Of a stretch of DNA of 64,000 nucleotides, positions 19,521 to 29,600 are shown piece after piece. The stretch is from positions 1 to 64,000 of the forward strand of contig NZ_QAOU01000005.1 of NCBI RefSeq assembly GCF_003050965.1. Direction: 5' to 3'. The position numbers and the translations under genes were made by a program. The stretch's first letter is position 1, and each line of letters opens with the position of its first letter. The notes under the pieces were generated by a model. It saw nothing but the letters and a program-made list of their open reading frames with translations. It searched no databases and was not told where the DNA came from. The stretch is from Nitrosospira sp. Nsp2 (GTDB lineage: Bacteria > Pseudomonadota > Gammaproteobacteria > Burkholderiales > Nitrosomonadaceae).

Positions 19521-20057
19521 TTAACGGTAAGTACCGTGCTGTACCGGATCGTGTTCCAGTTGCTGGCGGATCCGGCTAAGCAATCCGCGCCCCGCGTCTT
19601 CCACCATATTCAAGACGTGTTCGAACCCCTGATTTCCCCCAAAATAGGGATCAGGCACCTCTTCCAAATCATGCGAAAATTTATCGCTATACTGCATCAG
19701 CAACGCAAGCTTATGGCTGTGTTCAGGAGGGCACTCACGCTTGAGTACAGCAAGATTGGCTCTATCCATCGCCAGGATATAATGAAAAAAATCGAAGTCT
19801 TTTTCGCTTACTTGGCGAGCGCGTAGGTCGTTTGTTTCATAACCGCGGCGTACTGCCGCTTTCTGTGCTCTTTCGTCCGGCGGTGCGCCGATATGATAAT
19901 CATGTGTACCTGCCGAGTCGATGTAAATCATTTTCTCGAAGCCAGCGGCTTTGACCTGTTGTCTGAATACGGCCTCCGCTGTGGGTGAACGACAGATGTT
20001 ACCCATGCAAACAAACAAGACATTAACTTTTTTAATTTCTCCCAGGCTCATCATCAC
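19521..20057 (-). CDS. Low molecular weight protein-tyrosine phosphatase
   Basis: This 178-residue protein is a low-Mr PTP. The P-loop is CMGNICRS with nucleophile Cys17 and Arg23, and the acid is Asp136 in VPDPYFGG. Such enzymes dephosphorylate tyrosine kinases of capsule export or other targets. No kinase or polysaccharide gene is adjacent, so it is closer to the stand-alone type than to Wzb. It is convergent with rne. The first residues (MMMSLGEIKK) are uncertain; translation may begin at any of the three Met codons. Confidence 0.9.
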   Translation of the reverse strand: MMMSLGEIKKVNVLFVCMGNICRSPTAEAVFRQQVKAAGFEKMIYIDSAGTHDYHIGAPPDERAQKAAVRRGYETNDLRARQVSEKDFDFFHYILAMDRANLAVLKRECPPEHSHKLALLMQYSDKFSHDLEEVPDPYFGGNQGFEHVLNMVEDAGRGLLSRIRQQLEHDPVQHGTYR

Positions 20058-20208
20058 AATTCAATAATAATGTTTTTCCATACTCCATACGCCCGACGGC
20101 GGTGGAACCTTTCCAAATAATTCCACTCATCTGCACGGTTCGGCGACAATTAAAGCCGATACGTCGCACTGGCAGAAATATAGCGACCTCTCCTTTCATT
20201 CAATCACG

Positions 20209-21585
20209 TTAATATGGCAATTCTGCATCCGGCTTAGCCTGTAAAATGACCCTACGAAAATCCTCCTGTATGCGCTTTAATGCGGTCTCATTGTCGGCCT
20301 CAAAGCGGAGCACGATCACGGGCATGGTATTCGATGACCGCGCCAAGCCGAAACCGTCCTTATACTCCACCCGCAATCCATCCGTAGTGACAATGTTTTC
20401 AGGGTTATCAAAGCGCGCAGTATTTTGCAGTCGTGCGATAACCGCGTAGTTCTCTCCCTCGCTCAATCTGATCTGCAACTCCGGCGTACTCAGCGCGTCG
20501 GGAATTGCGGCGAATTGCTCGTCGATATCTGCGTGGAAACTGAGTAGTTCGAGCAGACGGGCGCCTGCATAAAGGCCGTCATCAAATCCATACCAGCGTT
20601 CATTGAAAAATATGTGGCCGCTCATTTCCCCGGCCAGCAACGCATCGGTTTCTCTCAATTTCCCCTTGATAAACGAATGCCCCGTTTTCCACATGATGGG
20701 CTCGCCGCCGTGTTGCTGAATCCACGGTGCCAGATTTCGAGTACATTTCACATCGAAAATGATTTTCCCCCCTGGATTTCTTGACAATACATCAGCCGCC
20801 AAGAACATCAACTGCCTGTCCGGATAAATAATCGCGCCGCTTTTGGTAACCACCCCCACGCGATCACCATCACCGTCGAAAGCAAGTCCTAATTCGGCGT
20901 CGGTGGTTTTAAGCGCACGGATGAGGTCTCTAAGATTCTCGGGTACGGACGGGTCTGGATGATGATGAGGAAAAGTACCATCGACCTCACAAAACAGCTC
21001 GGTTACCTCGCACCCTAGTCTGCGATATAGCGTGGGTGCGAACGCGCCAGGCACGCCATTGCCGCAATCAACTATTATTTTCATAGGACGCTTCAGCCGT
21101 ACGTCTGCAGTGATGCGCCGGAGATATGTCTCAGCAATGTCGTGCTCGCGATACTCGCCGCTACCGTATGTGAAGTCATCATTTTCGAGGCGCGCGCGCA
21201 AGCCCTGGATCGCCTCTGCAGCTAAAGTTTCACCACCTAGCACCATTTTTAGACCATTATAGTCCGGAGGATTGTGACTGCCAGTCACCATGACACCAGA
21301 ATAATTGCACAGTGTGTGCGCGGCGAAGTAGAGCATAGGGGTAGCAACCATGCCCACGTCTATTACATCAACTCCACTCTTTTGCAGGCCTCTCACCAGC
21401 GCATTTGCAAGCTCCGGACCTGATAATCTGCCATCCCGGCCGATCGCGATTGATGAGATCCCGCGCGCCTGCGCTTCAGAGCCGATAGCGTGTCCGATAG
21501 CCTCAACCAGTTCTGCGGTTAGGGTTTTTTGGAAAACGCCCCTGATGTCATAGGCCTTGAAGATTTCGTGCGGAAGTTTATGCAT
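20209..21585 (-). CDS. Phosphomannomutase/phosphoglucomutase
   Basis: This 458-residue alpha-D-phosphohexomutase resembles AlgC/ManB: it interconverts hexose 1- and 6-phosphates for nucleotide sugars used in LPS and exopolysaccharide. It starts with FKAYDIRGVF, has the phosphoserine loop TGSHNPPDYNG (Ser103), the Mg-binding FDGDGDRVG (236-244) and the sugar loop GEMSGHIFF. Length is typical for AlgC-type enzymes. It lies 151 bases upstream of the phosphatase gene on the same strand, with no close partner upstream. GlmM is less likely, given the GEMSGH loop. Confidence 0.9.
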   Translation of the reverse strand: MHKLPHEIFKAYDIRGVFQKTLTAELVEAIGHAIGSEAQARGISSIAIGRDGRLSGPELANALVRGLQKSGVDVIDVGMVATPMLYFAAHTLCNYSGVMVTGSHNPPDYNGLKMVLGGETLAAEAIQGLRARLENDDFTYGSGEYREHDIAETYLRRITADVRLKRPMKIIVDCGNGVPGAFAPTLYRRLGCEVTELFCEVDGTFPHHHPDPSVPENLRDLIRALKTTDAELGLAFDGDGDRVGVVTKSGAIIYPDRQLMFLAADVLSRNPGGKIIFDVKCTRNLAPWIQQHGGEPIMWKTGHSFIKGKLRETDALLAGEMSGHIFFNERWYGFDDGLYAGARLLELLSFHADIDEQFAAIPDALSTPELQIRLSEGENYAVIARLQNTARFDNPENIVTTDGLRVEYKDGFGLARSSNTMPVIVLRFEADNETALKRIQEDFRRVILQAKPDAELPY

Positions 21586-21787
21586 GATATATATGGAAAT
21601 AGTGAGCCCGCCAATTCAGACGGGACAATACGCGCTCCTTTCAATAGCGCTCGGTACTCCAGAACGAAAAAGCCTCCGATAGGCTGTGGAGGGATCGACT
21701 GGTGGGCAGACAAGGCGGGCGGGCATGAAGGAATAGCGAATCCCTTGGTAAAATCACAATCTACAAGGGTTAGCCAAGCTGGAAAAT

Positions 21788-21994
21788 TTAATGGTGACCT
21801 GCAACCGCCCCGCCCTTGAGCACGTAGCGCGTTCCGCAATATGGGCACAGCGCCTCGCCCGTGTTTTCTATCGGCAGAAATACGCGCGGGTGCGAATTCC
21901 ATAACAGCATGGATGGCATGGGGCAGTGAAGCGGTAAATCATCGGCAGTAACCTCAATTTCACGCTGTTTGTTATCGGTGGCCTGATTCTGCAT
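21788..21994 (-). CDS. zf-CHCC zinc-finger protein
   Basis: A 68-residue protein of the zf-CHCC family (related to the mitochondrial complex I subunit NDUFS6). It carries the metal ligands LHCP, a following His (NSHPRVFLPI) and CPYCGTRYVL. Members are often encoded beside ilvE in Betaproteobacteria, as here (52 bases after ilvE on the same strand). Its role in the cell is not known to me. Confidence 0.85.
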   Translation of the reverse strand: MQNQATDNKQREIEVTADDLPLHCPMPSMLLWNSHPRVFLPIENTGEALCPYCGTRYVLKGGAVAGHH

Positions 21995-22046
21995 CGATAT
22001 TCCCTTATTTCCTTATTTTCTTATTTGGATGACATAGAGTGGATCA

Positions 22047-22967
22047 TCAAACATACGTGAGCCAGTCAGCATGACTGTCGGTCTTGCCGCTGACGCAGTC
22101 GAAAAACATGCCCTGTAGTCGGGCCGTAACGGGGCCGCGCGTTCCGTTGCCAATTTTCCGGTTATCCAGTTCCCGAATGGGCGTTACTTCCGCCGCTGTA
22201 CCCGTAAAAAAAGCCTCATCTGCGCAATACACCTCGTCGCGTGTAATCCGCTTTTCAATTACCGGAATTCCAATCTCTCCCGCCAGTTCTACAATAGAAG
22301 CACGGGTTATGCCGTCGAGGCACGAAGTCATGTCGGGAGTATACAATTTGCCTTGCTTGACAATAAATATGTTTTCCCCCGCTCCCTCCGCCACGTAGCC
22401 ATCTACATCCAGCAAAAGCGCCTCATCATATCCGTCGTGAGCTACCTCCTGATGGGCCAGTATGGAATTAGCATAGGTCGTGACAGACTTGGCACGGCAC
22501 ATATTGACGTTCACATGATGTCGCGTAAACGACGACGTCTTGACTCGAATGCCATTTTCCAGACCATCGCTGCCAAGGTATGCGCCCCATGGCCATGCTG
22601 CGATGGCGATATGCACCGAGAGCGTTTTAGCTGAAATCCCCATGGCTTCCGAGCCGTAAAAAACAATTGGGCGGATATAACATGATTGCAGCTGGTTCTG
22701 CCTTACCATATCCAGCTGGGCTTGCATCAGAGTTGTCTGGTCATAGGGCATTTTCATCATGAAAATATGCGCCGAGTTGAACAAACGGTTGGTATGCTCC
22801 TTCAGGCGGAAAATCGCCGGCCCCCGCGGTGTCTCGTAAGCACGCACGCCCTCAAACACACCCATTCCATAATGCAGCGTGTGTGTAAGCACATGTGTAG
22901 TCGCATCACGCCACGGAATAATTTTACCATCGCTCCAGATTACACCGTCGCGGTCAGCCATTGACAT
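22047..22967 (-). CDS. ilvE: Branched-chain amino acid aminotransferase
   Basis: IlvE performs the last step of Ile, Val and Leu synthesis. The 306-residue fold-type IV PLP enzyme shows LHYGMGVFEGVRAY, the PLP lysine Lys160 in NMCRAKSVTTYANSI, GYDEALLLDVDGYVAEGAGENIF and the C-terminal FFTGTAAEVTPIRELDNRKIG. Length matches E. coli IlvE (309). Start ATG at 22967; a second Met three codons in is an alternative. It is followed closely by the zinc-finger gene. Confidence 0.95.
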   Translation of the reverse strand: MSMADRDGVIWSDGKIIPWRDATTHVLTHTLHYGMGVFEGVRAYETPRGPAIFRLKEHTNRLFNSAHIFMMKMPYDQTTLMQAQLDMVRQNQLQSCYIRPIVFYGSEAMGISAKTLSVHIAIAAWPWGAYLGSDGLENGIRVKTSSFTRHHVNVNMCRAKSVTTYANSILAHQEVAHDGYDEALLLDVDGYVAEGAGENIFIVKQGKLYTPDMTSCLDGITRASIVELAGEIGIPVIEKRITRDEVYCADEAFFTGTAAEVTPIRELDNRKIGNGTRGPVTARLQGMFFDCVSGKTDSHADWLTYV

Positions 22968-23215
22968 TCACAAACTCCGGAAAGGATTGGGACCCGCGTA
23001 TTCTAACGCATTTCTCAACTAAAAATGGCGCAGCGGGGGCAGGAATGGGTGTCAAGGCGCGCACAGCAACATGCCGGTCATGGAAGCCGGGAGAGCGAAA
23101 ATCCATGGTATTGAGCACGGCCGACCGAGAAAATCCGGCATGCGGTAGTAAAAGAATAAAACGGGAGTCCGCCAACTTGTGACCAGATGACGTATCGATG
23201 CGAGAGGCGAGAAGG

Positions 23216-25972
23216 TTAAGGGGTTAACACTTCACCCCATAGCTGCAGCACTGCGGCGATGCTGATACCAAACTGTTCTACTTCGACCCGCACAAATTTT
23301 TGTGATTTGTTACCCGTTGAGGCCGGCCCCGTCAGGTTTGCGTCCCCGCTCAATCTTAACCGATGTTGCACGCGCCGGAATTCCCGGTACGCACTCAGAG
23401 CCCTTTCGCCGGTTTCCCTACGGATAAGCCCCAGATTTGATGCCAGTTTTAGCAGGGCTATATTGCCGATATTTTCAGTCAGTCCGGGATGCTCGCAAGC
23501 GTAACCCAGAATCAGATACTGCACGACGAATTCAACATCAATAATACCGCCACGGTCATGCTTTACGTCAAAAAGTCCGCTTGAATTGGGATGGGCTTCC
23601 AACATCTTTTGCCGCATCGCCAGCACGTCGCGCTTGAGCGCCGGCAGTTCGCGTGGCTGGCGAAGAACCTCGTCGCGGATACGCTCAAACGTTTTTCCCA
23701 CTTGAGTATCACCAGTTACGAAACGCGCCCGGGTTAACGCCTGATGCTCCCAGACCCATGCCTGCTTCCGCTGATATTGATCAAAAGCTTCGATCGAACT
23801 CACCAGCAAGCCACTGCTGCCGTTGGGGCGCAAGCGTAAATCGGTTTCATATAACAATCCAGCTGAAGTATAACTGGTAAGCCAGGAGTTGATGCGCTGA
23901 CTCAGCCTCGCATATATCTCCGGCGCATCAGGATGAGGATCGTCATACAAAAAAATGATATCGAGATCCGACACGTAACCGAGTTCCTTGCCACCCAGTT
24001 TGCCATAGCCGACAATTGCAAAAGCCGGTTCCTCCCGGTGCTTCTTCCTCAACCCTGCCCATGCCAGTCGCAACACGTTCTCAAGCATAAGATCCGCCAG
24101 ATCGGTCAAATAGTCACTCAACGTTTCCAGAGGGACCATTCCTTCCAAGTCCTGGGCCAGCAATTGGAATATCCGGGAATGATGAAAGTCGCGCAGTACA
24201 TCCATCTGTTGCTCGAGATCATCGCCCGAAGGTCCACCTGCGTCCTTTAATTGATGAATCAACCTGGTCTTGGATCGGGACCAGTCGGGCGCGCTTTTGA
24301 CATCACCGGGGTGAAGCAACTCATCCAGCAAAATCGGGTGGCGTCCAAGATATTCGCTCGCCCATTGACTCGCGCTCACAAGCTTGGCTACCCGTTCCAC
24401 CGCTTGGGGATGCTCCCCCAGTAGTGCGAGATAGGCCGCACGCCGGCTCACGTTCTCCAGCAATCCCAACAAACGCTCAAGCGTAATATCAGCGGACGGG
24501 AATCTGGCTGCCGCTTCAATAAGAAGTGGTACAAGGGTGTCTACTCGCGTTTTACTTGACGTTGGCAGTTGTCGATACCGGGCGCTTTTACGAAATTCGC
24601 TCAAACGGTCCAGCATGTTTTTTGGGTTGGCAAACCCCATTTTGACCAGTTGCGTGGAGAGGGCCTCGGCCGCAATCTCCCCGCCCTCTCCTTCTCCTTG
24701 CCACAACCATGTCAGCATATCGGGGGCTTTGGACTGCCGCGGTGCGAAAATCTTCTCGAAGTGGCGAGTAACATTGTCGCGATGACTCTCAAGCCGCTGC
24801 AAAAACTCGTTATACCCCGGGAAGCCCATAGACTGTGCTATCAGCGCCTGATCCGCCGGATCATCAGGTAGGGTCTGGGTCTGCTGATCATCAAGATACT
24901 GCAAGCGGTGTTCGAGATTGCGCAGAAAGGAATAGGCGGCCGACAGTTCGGCGACGGCTGTTTCCGGCAGATGCTGTTTTTCTCCCAGACGCTGCAATAT
25001 CAATAATGTCGGCTGGATGCGAAGATCGATATCGCGTCCGCCACGTATGAGTTGAAATACCTGCGCAATGAATTCCACCTCGCGGATACCGCCCGGTCCA
25101 AGCTTGATATTCTCATGCATTTCCCGCCGGTTCACTTCCTGCCGGATTTGCGCGTGAAGAGCCCGCATGGATTCGTAGGCGCCGAAGTCCAGATACTTCC
25201 GGAACACGAACGGTTGCATTATCTGTTCCACAAGCGGCTGTCTTGCCGCTACAGGACCGGCTATGACCCGGCCCTTGATCCACGCGTACCGTTCCCATTC
25301 CCGCCCCTGCGCAATAAAATACTCTTCTAGCATGGCAAAGCTCATTACCAACGGGCCACTTTCGCCATAAGGCCGTAAGCGCATATCGACGCGAAAAACA
25401 TATCCGTCGGACGTAATATCGTTTAGGCTGCCAATCAGTTTTCGCCCGAGACGGGAAAAAAAATCCTGGTTTGAGATACGCCGGTAACCGTCGGTCTCGC
25501 CGTCCTCCGGATATATAAAAACCAGATCCACGTCTGAGGAAACGTTGAGTTCATTCCCCCCAAGCTTCCCCATGGCGACGACCAGCAGTCCCTGGTTCGA
25601 GCTGTTGTTCCCCCCGCTGGTGGGTTGGCCGAAACGGCCGGGATCAGTCAACCACTGCCGGTGATGTTCGAGTGCGGACGCGATGGTAACTTCGGCCAGA
25701 TCGGTCATTGTCGTCATCACTTCCTTAAGATTAGCCAGCCCGCCGAGATCACGCACCACCAGACGCGACATTACTCGTTTGCGCAAGCTCCGTAAGATGT
25801 AGTGCAACCCCGCTTCATCTCTCGTGTTGTTTGCGTTAGCGTTGAGAAAAGCGAGCATCTCGTCCCGGAGAAACGGGTGACCCAAGTGTTGCTCCAGATC
25901 GGGCAATAACTCGGGTTCACTCTCCAGTAAACGTTGCAGGTAGCGGCTGAATGGCAGGGCAGACTTAATCAA
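23216..25972 (-). CDS. glnE: Glutamine synthetase adenylyltransferase/deadenylase GlnE
   Basis: GlnE attaches and removes AMP on glutamine synthetase under PII control, tuning ammonia assimilation. The 918-residue protein holds two nucleotidyltransferase domains: the N-terminal deadenylase with MGKLGGNELNVSSDVDLVFIY (about 150-175) and the C-terminal adenylase with GYGKLGGKELGYVSDLDIIFLYD (about 655-678), joined by helical regulatory parts. It is slightly shorter than E. coli GlnE (946). It is 248 bases upstream of ilvE on the same strand and divergent from yhdP across a 653-base gap. Confidence 0.96.
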   Translation of the reverse strand: MIKSALPFSRYLQRLLESEPELLPDLEQHLGHPFLRDEMLAFLNANANNTRDEAGLHYILRSLRKRVMSRLVVRDLGGLANLKEVMTTMTDLAEVTIASALEHHRQWLTDPGRFGQPTSGGNNSSNQGLLVVAMGKLGGNELNVSSDVDLVFIYPEDGETDGYRRISNQDFFSRLGRKLIGSLNDITSDGYVFRVDMRLRPYGESGPLVMSFAMLEEYFIAQGREWERYAWIKGRVIAGPVAARQPLVEQIMQPFVFRKYLDFGAYESMRALHAQIRQEVNRREMHENIKLGPGGIREVEFIAQVFQLIRGGRDIDLRIQPTLLILQRLGEKQHLPETAVAELSAAYSFLRNLEHRLQYLDDQQTQTLPDDPADQALIAQSMGFPGYNEFLQRLESHRDNVTRHFEKIFAPRQSKAPDMLTWLWQGEGEGGEIAAEALSTQLVKMGFANPKNMLDRLSEFRKSARYRQLPTSSKTRVDTLVPLLIEAAARFPSADITLERLLGLLENVSRRAAYLALLGEHPQAVERVAKLVSASQWASEYLGRHPILLDELLHPGDVKSAPDWSRSKTRLIHQLKDAGGPSGDDLEQQMDVLRDFHHSRIFQLLAQDLEGMVPLETLSDYLTDLADLMLENVLRLAWAGLRKKHREEPAFAIVGYGKLGGKELGYVSDLDIIFLYDDPHPDAPEIYARLSQRINSWLTSYTSAGLLYETDLRLRPNGSSGLLVSSIEAFDQYQRKQAWVWEHQALTRARFVTGDTQVGKTFERIRDEVLRQPRELPALKRDVLAMRQKMLEAHPNSSGLFDVKHDRGGIIDVEFVVQYLILGYACEHPGLTENIGNIALLKLASNLGLIRRETGERALSAYREFRRVQHRLRLSGDANLTGPASTGNKSQKFVRVEVEQFGISIAAVLQLWGEVLTP

Positions 25973-26625
25973 TTTTTTTGCCCGGGAAATCGGCTTGCAT
26001 GGTTATCGGTACGTTGGACAACTCGCCCATGATCAACGACGGAATCGTGGGATGGGGGCACCTGAAGGGCGGAGAAGCGTATGTGCGGTCCGGTCAGGAT
26101 TGAGGCAACGAAAGCAAAGCGTGGCGCGCCCACCTTCGCTACAGTCGTACCCGCCATGCGAAGTCCTCATTCACGGCGTGCGACTCCAAGGTTTCGCCCT
26201 CGGTTTTCCAACGCACTGGCTTGCGAGAGCCCCTGCTCGGTGTACGGGTGAACATATACGCTCGCTGCATTGCACTCCTCGTTATCGTAGACTAAGCTAC
26301 TACGTTTTTTGGGTTTGTCTGACAGCTTGTCATCATTACGATTTTATCACTCAGTTGTCACATGAGTTCCTAAATGAGTCGCAAACTGAACCGCATATGG
26401 CGCCGAACGTACACGCTGCGGCCATTTGTTCGCTAGCTCGCGGAATTCGGCGCTGGAATGAGTAAAAAATACCGCCGGTATAATTGAATGGTATATCCTC
26501 ATTCGAACGCGGGACTGAACAAAGCCTGCCAAGCCTGTCTAACCGTTTTATCGTGTGCCTTGAACAGGCTCAGCCGCATGGTACTTAATGGTGCCCTTCT
26601 CAAAGTAGATAACTGGAAATAAGTA
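25973..26625. other. 653-base divergent region between glnE and yhdP
   Basis: No recognised gene. Small open frames overlap on both strands; one minus-strand frame of 39 codons near 26270-26150 has a GAGGAG ahead of its ATG but no family I know. A 13-base palindrome (ATACCGCCGGTAT, 26469-26481) overlaps a perfect TATAAT at 26479-26484 on the plus strand, about 140 bases before yhdP; it lacks a good -35. The region is unusually long for a promoter gap and may contain decayed sequence. Confidence 0.45.
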
Positions 26626-29600
26626 TTGAATTTTTCGGTAACGTCACGTCTCGGGGGATTTGGCAACTTTTTGCTCCGCCTGTTGACATGGGTCCTGATT
26701 GTCATCGCGGCCTCCGTTTCACTGCTACTGTTATCATTTCGCTACTGGCTACTCCCCGATATCGAGCAATACCGTGAGAATATCGCCCAGGCCATCAGCC
26801 AAGCGTCTGGGCAGCGTCTCACAATAGGCGAGATCAGCGCGAACTGGGACGGACTTCGCCCTCATATGGTGATGCGCGCCATACAAGTGCACGACAAAGA
26901 GGGCGATGTCATGCTGCTGCTGCACCGCCTGGAAGGCACGCTCTCGTGGCGCTCGGTTTTCGATGGAAACCTGCACTTCCGCGAAATGGAGATCGACCAA
27001 CCCGACCTGGTTGTGCGTCGCGATCCCTCGGGTGTCATTCATGTAGCAGGATTCGCACTCAACAAAGAGTGGACTGGAAGCGAAAATGGCTTTTCCGATT
27101 GGTTATTAAACCAGAGACGCGTCATTATCAAAAACGCCAGTATTCTTTGGCAGGATGACTATCGTGGCGCGCCCGAACTGGAACTGCTGGTGAACCTGCG
27201 CCTTGAAAATCGGGGCCACCACCATCGTTTTGGGTTGCGCGCCACCCCCCCAGCCGAACTTGCAGCGAGTCTCGATCTGCGGGGGGATCTGTTTGGAGAA
27301 TCTCTGGATATCCCCGAAGAATGGCGAGGCAGGCTGTTTACACAAATCGACCGCGCGGATATTGCCGCGTGGCGTGTCTGGCTGCCCTTCCCCGAGGAAA
27401 TCCAGTTGAATCACGGTACCGGAACGCTGCGAATGTGGGCGAGTATCGAAGGGCTGGATATGACGAGATTGACAGCAGATATGCGTTTGCGTCAGGTCAA
27501 GACACAGCTGGCTCCCGATTTGCCCGAACTAAACCTTATGCGGGTGCGCGGAAGAGTGGGATGGCAAAAGATAGGCAGCGGAGCGGGTGGTTTCGAGTTG
27601 TTCGCAAAAAATTTAAGTGCTGCCACGCGCCATAACCCCGAATCCCAACCCGTCAATTTTTCATTACGGATGATTCCGCGTCGCGGCGGCAATCCTGCTA
27701 GCGGAATATTAAATATAGATAGGCTGAACCTGCGAATCCTGGGCGACCTCGCGGAATATCTGCCGCTGGGCGAGACACTGCGCAAGAAACTGGAAAAACT
27801 CTCCCCGCGGGGCGAGTTGCATTATATGCGGGCAAAGTGGGTGGACGAATTGTCGGGACCGTCAAGTTTTAGCGCGAAGGGACATTTTGCCAACCTTGGG
27901 ATGAAAAAGTCCGAAATGCTACCGGCATTTGATGGCATCACGGGCAATCTCGACATTACCGAGCGGGCCGGTACCCTTAACCTCAATTCCCAGAATGCCA
28001 CGGTCGATTGGCAGGATGTGTTTCATAGGCCGTTGAAGCTGGATAAGCTCACTGGTCAGGCGAGCTGGAGCAGGTTGCCCACCGACAACTCCATTGCACT
28101 CAAATTCAGTAATATTTCCTTCTTCAATGCCTACGCTGCCGGATTAGCCCACGGAAATTACTGGGGGGCGGGCGATGGCCCTGGCGTTATAGATATGACC
28201 GGTCATCTGACGCGTGCCGATGCGCACTACTTCAAGGAATATTTACCCGTCTTCGCAACGCGTTACTTTCCTGAGTGGTTTGGCGATGCAATCGTCGAGG
28301 GACAATTCTCCGATACCCGGCTACATCTCCGGGGAAATCTTGCCGACTTTCCCTTCGGTCAAAATGACGGAATCTTCACGCTAAATTCGAAAGTCTCGGG
28401 GTTAATCCTCGAAAACATTCCTGAATGGCCGCGCATAGAGAATATATGGGGAAATGTGAAGGTTCATGGCCGCCGTATGGAATTCGACGCGTCTCAAGCC
28501 AGTGTATTAGGCGCTACCGTTACCAAAGCCAGCTTTCATATTGCCGACATATCCGACCCCGATGCGGTACTGCACAGCGAAGTTGAAGCGAGTGGCGCGA
28601 CGCGGCAATTTATAAAATTTGCTGCCCAAACAATGGCGAAAGGGGGGCAGAGCACCTTGGCCGACGATATTCCCGTTTCCGGAAATGGAAAATTGGCAGT
28701 GCAGTTTGATCTGCCCCTGCAACGGACCGGACCGGTCAAACTGAGCGGCAACTACGAGTTCGTGGATAATCAGCTCGATCCGGGTCCAAGGATGCCGAGC
28801 CTGACGAAAATTAACGGCGTGATGGCTTTTAATGAATCCGGACTCAAGATAGAAAATATAACGGCGCGACTGCTCGGGGGACCGGTTGCTATCAGTTCAG
28901 CCAATGCATCGGATGGAAGCGTGCGCCTATCTGTCCTCGGGAAGATTGACCTCGATAATTTGGCTTCGCCTTCCCGAGACCCGCTGGCACATGCTCCACA
29001 GCCGTGGGTGCAATATTTACGCGGCAGCACGGATTGGCGGGCCTCGATCCATCTGAGCAACAAAATTGTGGAGGCTTCGGTTGAATCGGCACTACGGGGT
29101 CTCACCTCCGATTTACCCGAGCCTTTTGCCAAGGCCGCCGCGGATATTGTGCCACTTCGTTTTGAGCGTACAGTCACAAGCCCCGAAAGGGATCGCCTCA
29201 TCGTCAGCTATGGAAGCGTTGCGAACGCCAAAATCACCCGAACTCGTGATAGCGCAGGCGATTATCGTGTTGATACCGGCGAAATCACCTTGGGTGCAGC
29301 ATCCCGACGCCCCACCGAGAAAGCAGGAATATTTGTAAACGGCGCATTGCCGACACTCAACCTGGATCGATGGCGTAGTCTCCTCGGTCAATCCAAGGAC
29401 GAGGCGGAGTTTTCGTCCAATCTCGCGGGCATCCAAGTGCATGTCGGCACCCTCGACTTTCTGGGTAAACGCTTCCATGATCTGATGCTGAACGCGGACA
29501 AAAAAGAAGGCGCATGGCATTCGACTGTGGTCGGGAACGAGATCAACGGTGATGTCAAATGGGATCCGTCCGCCAACGGCACGGTGACCGCAAGATTGCA

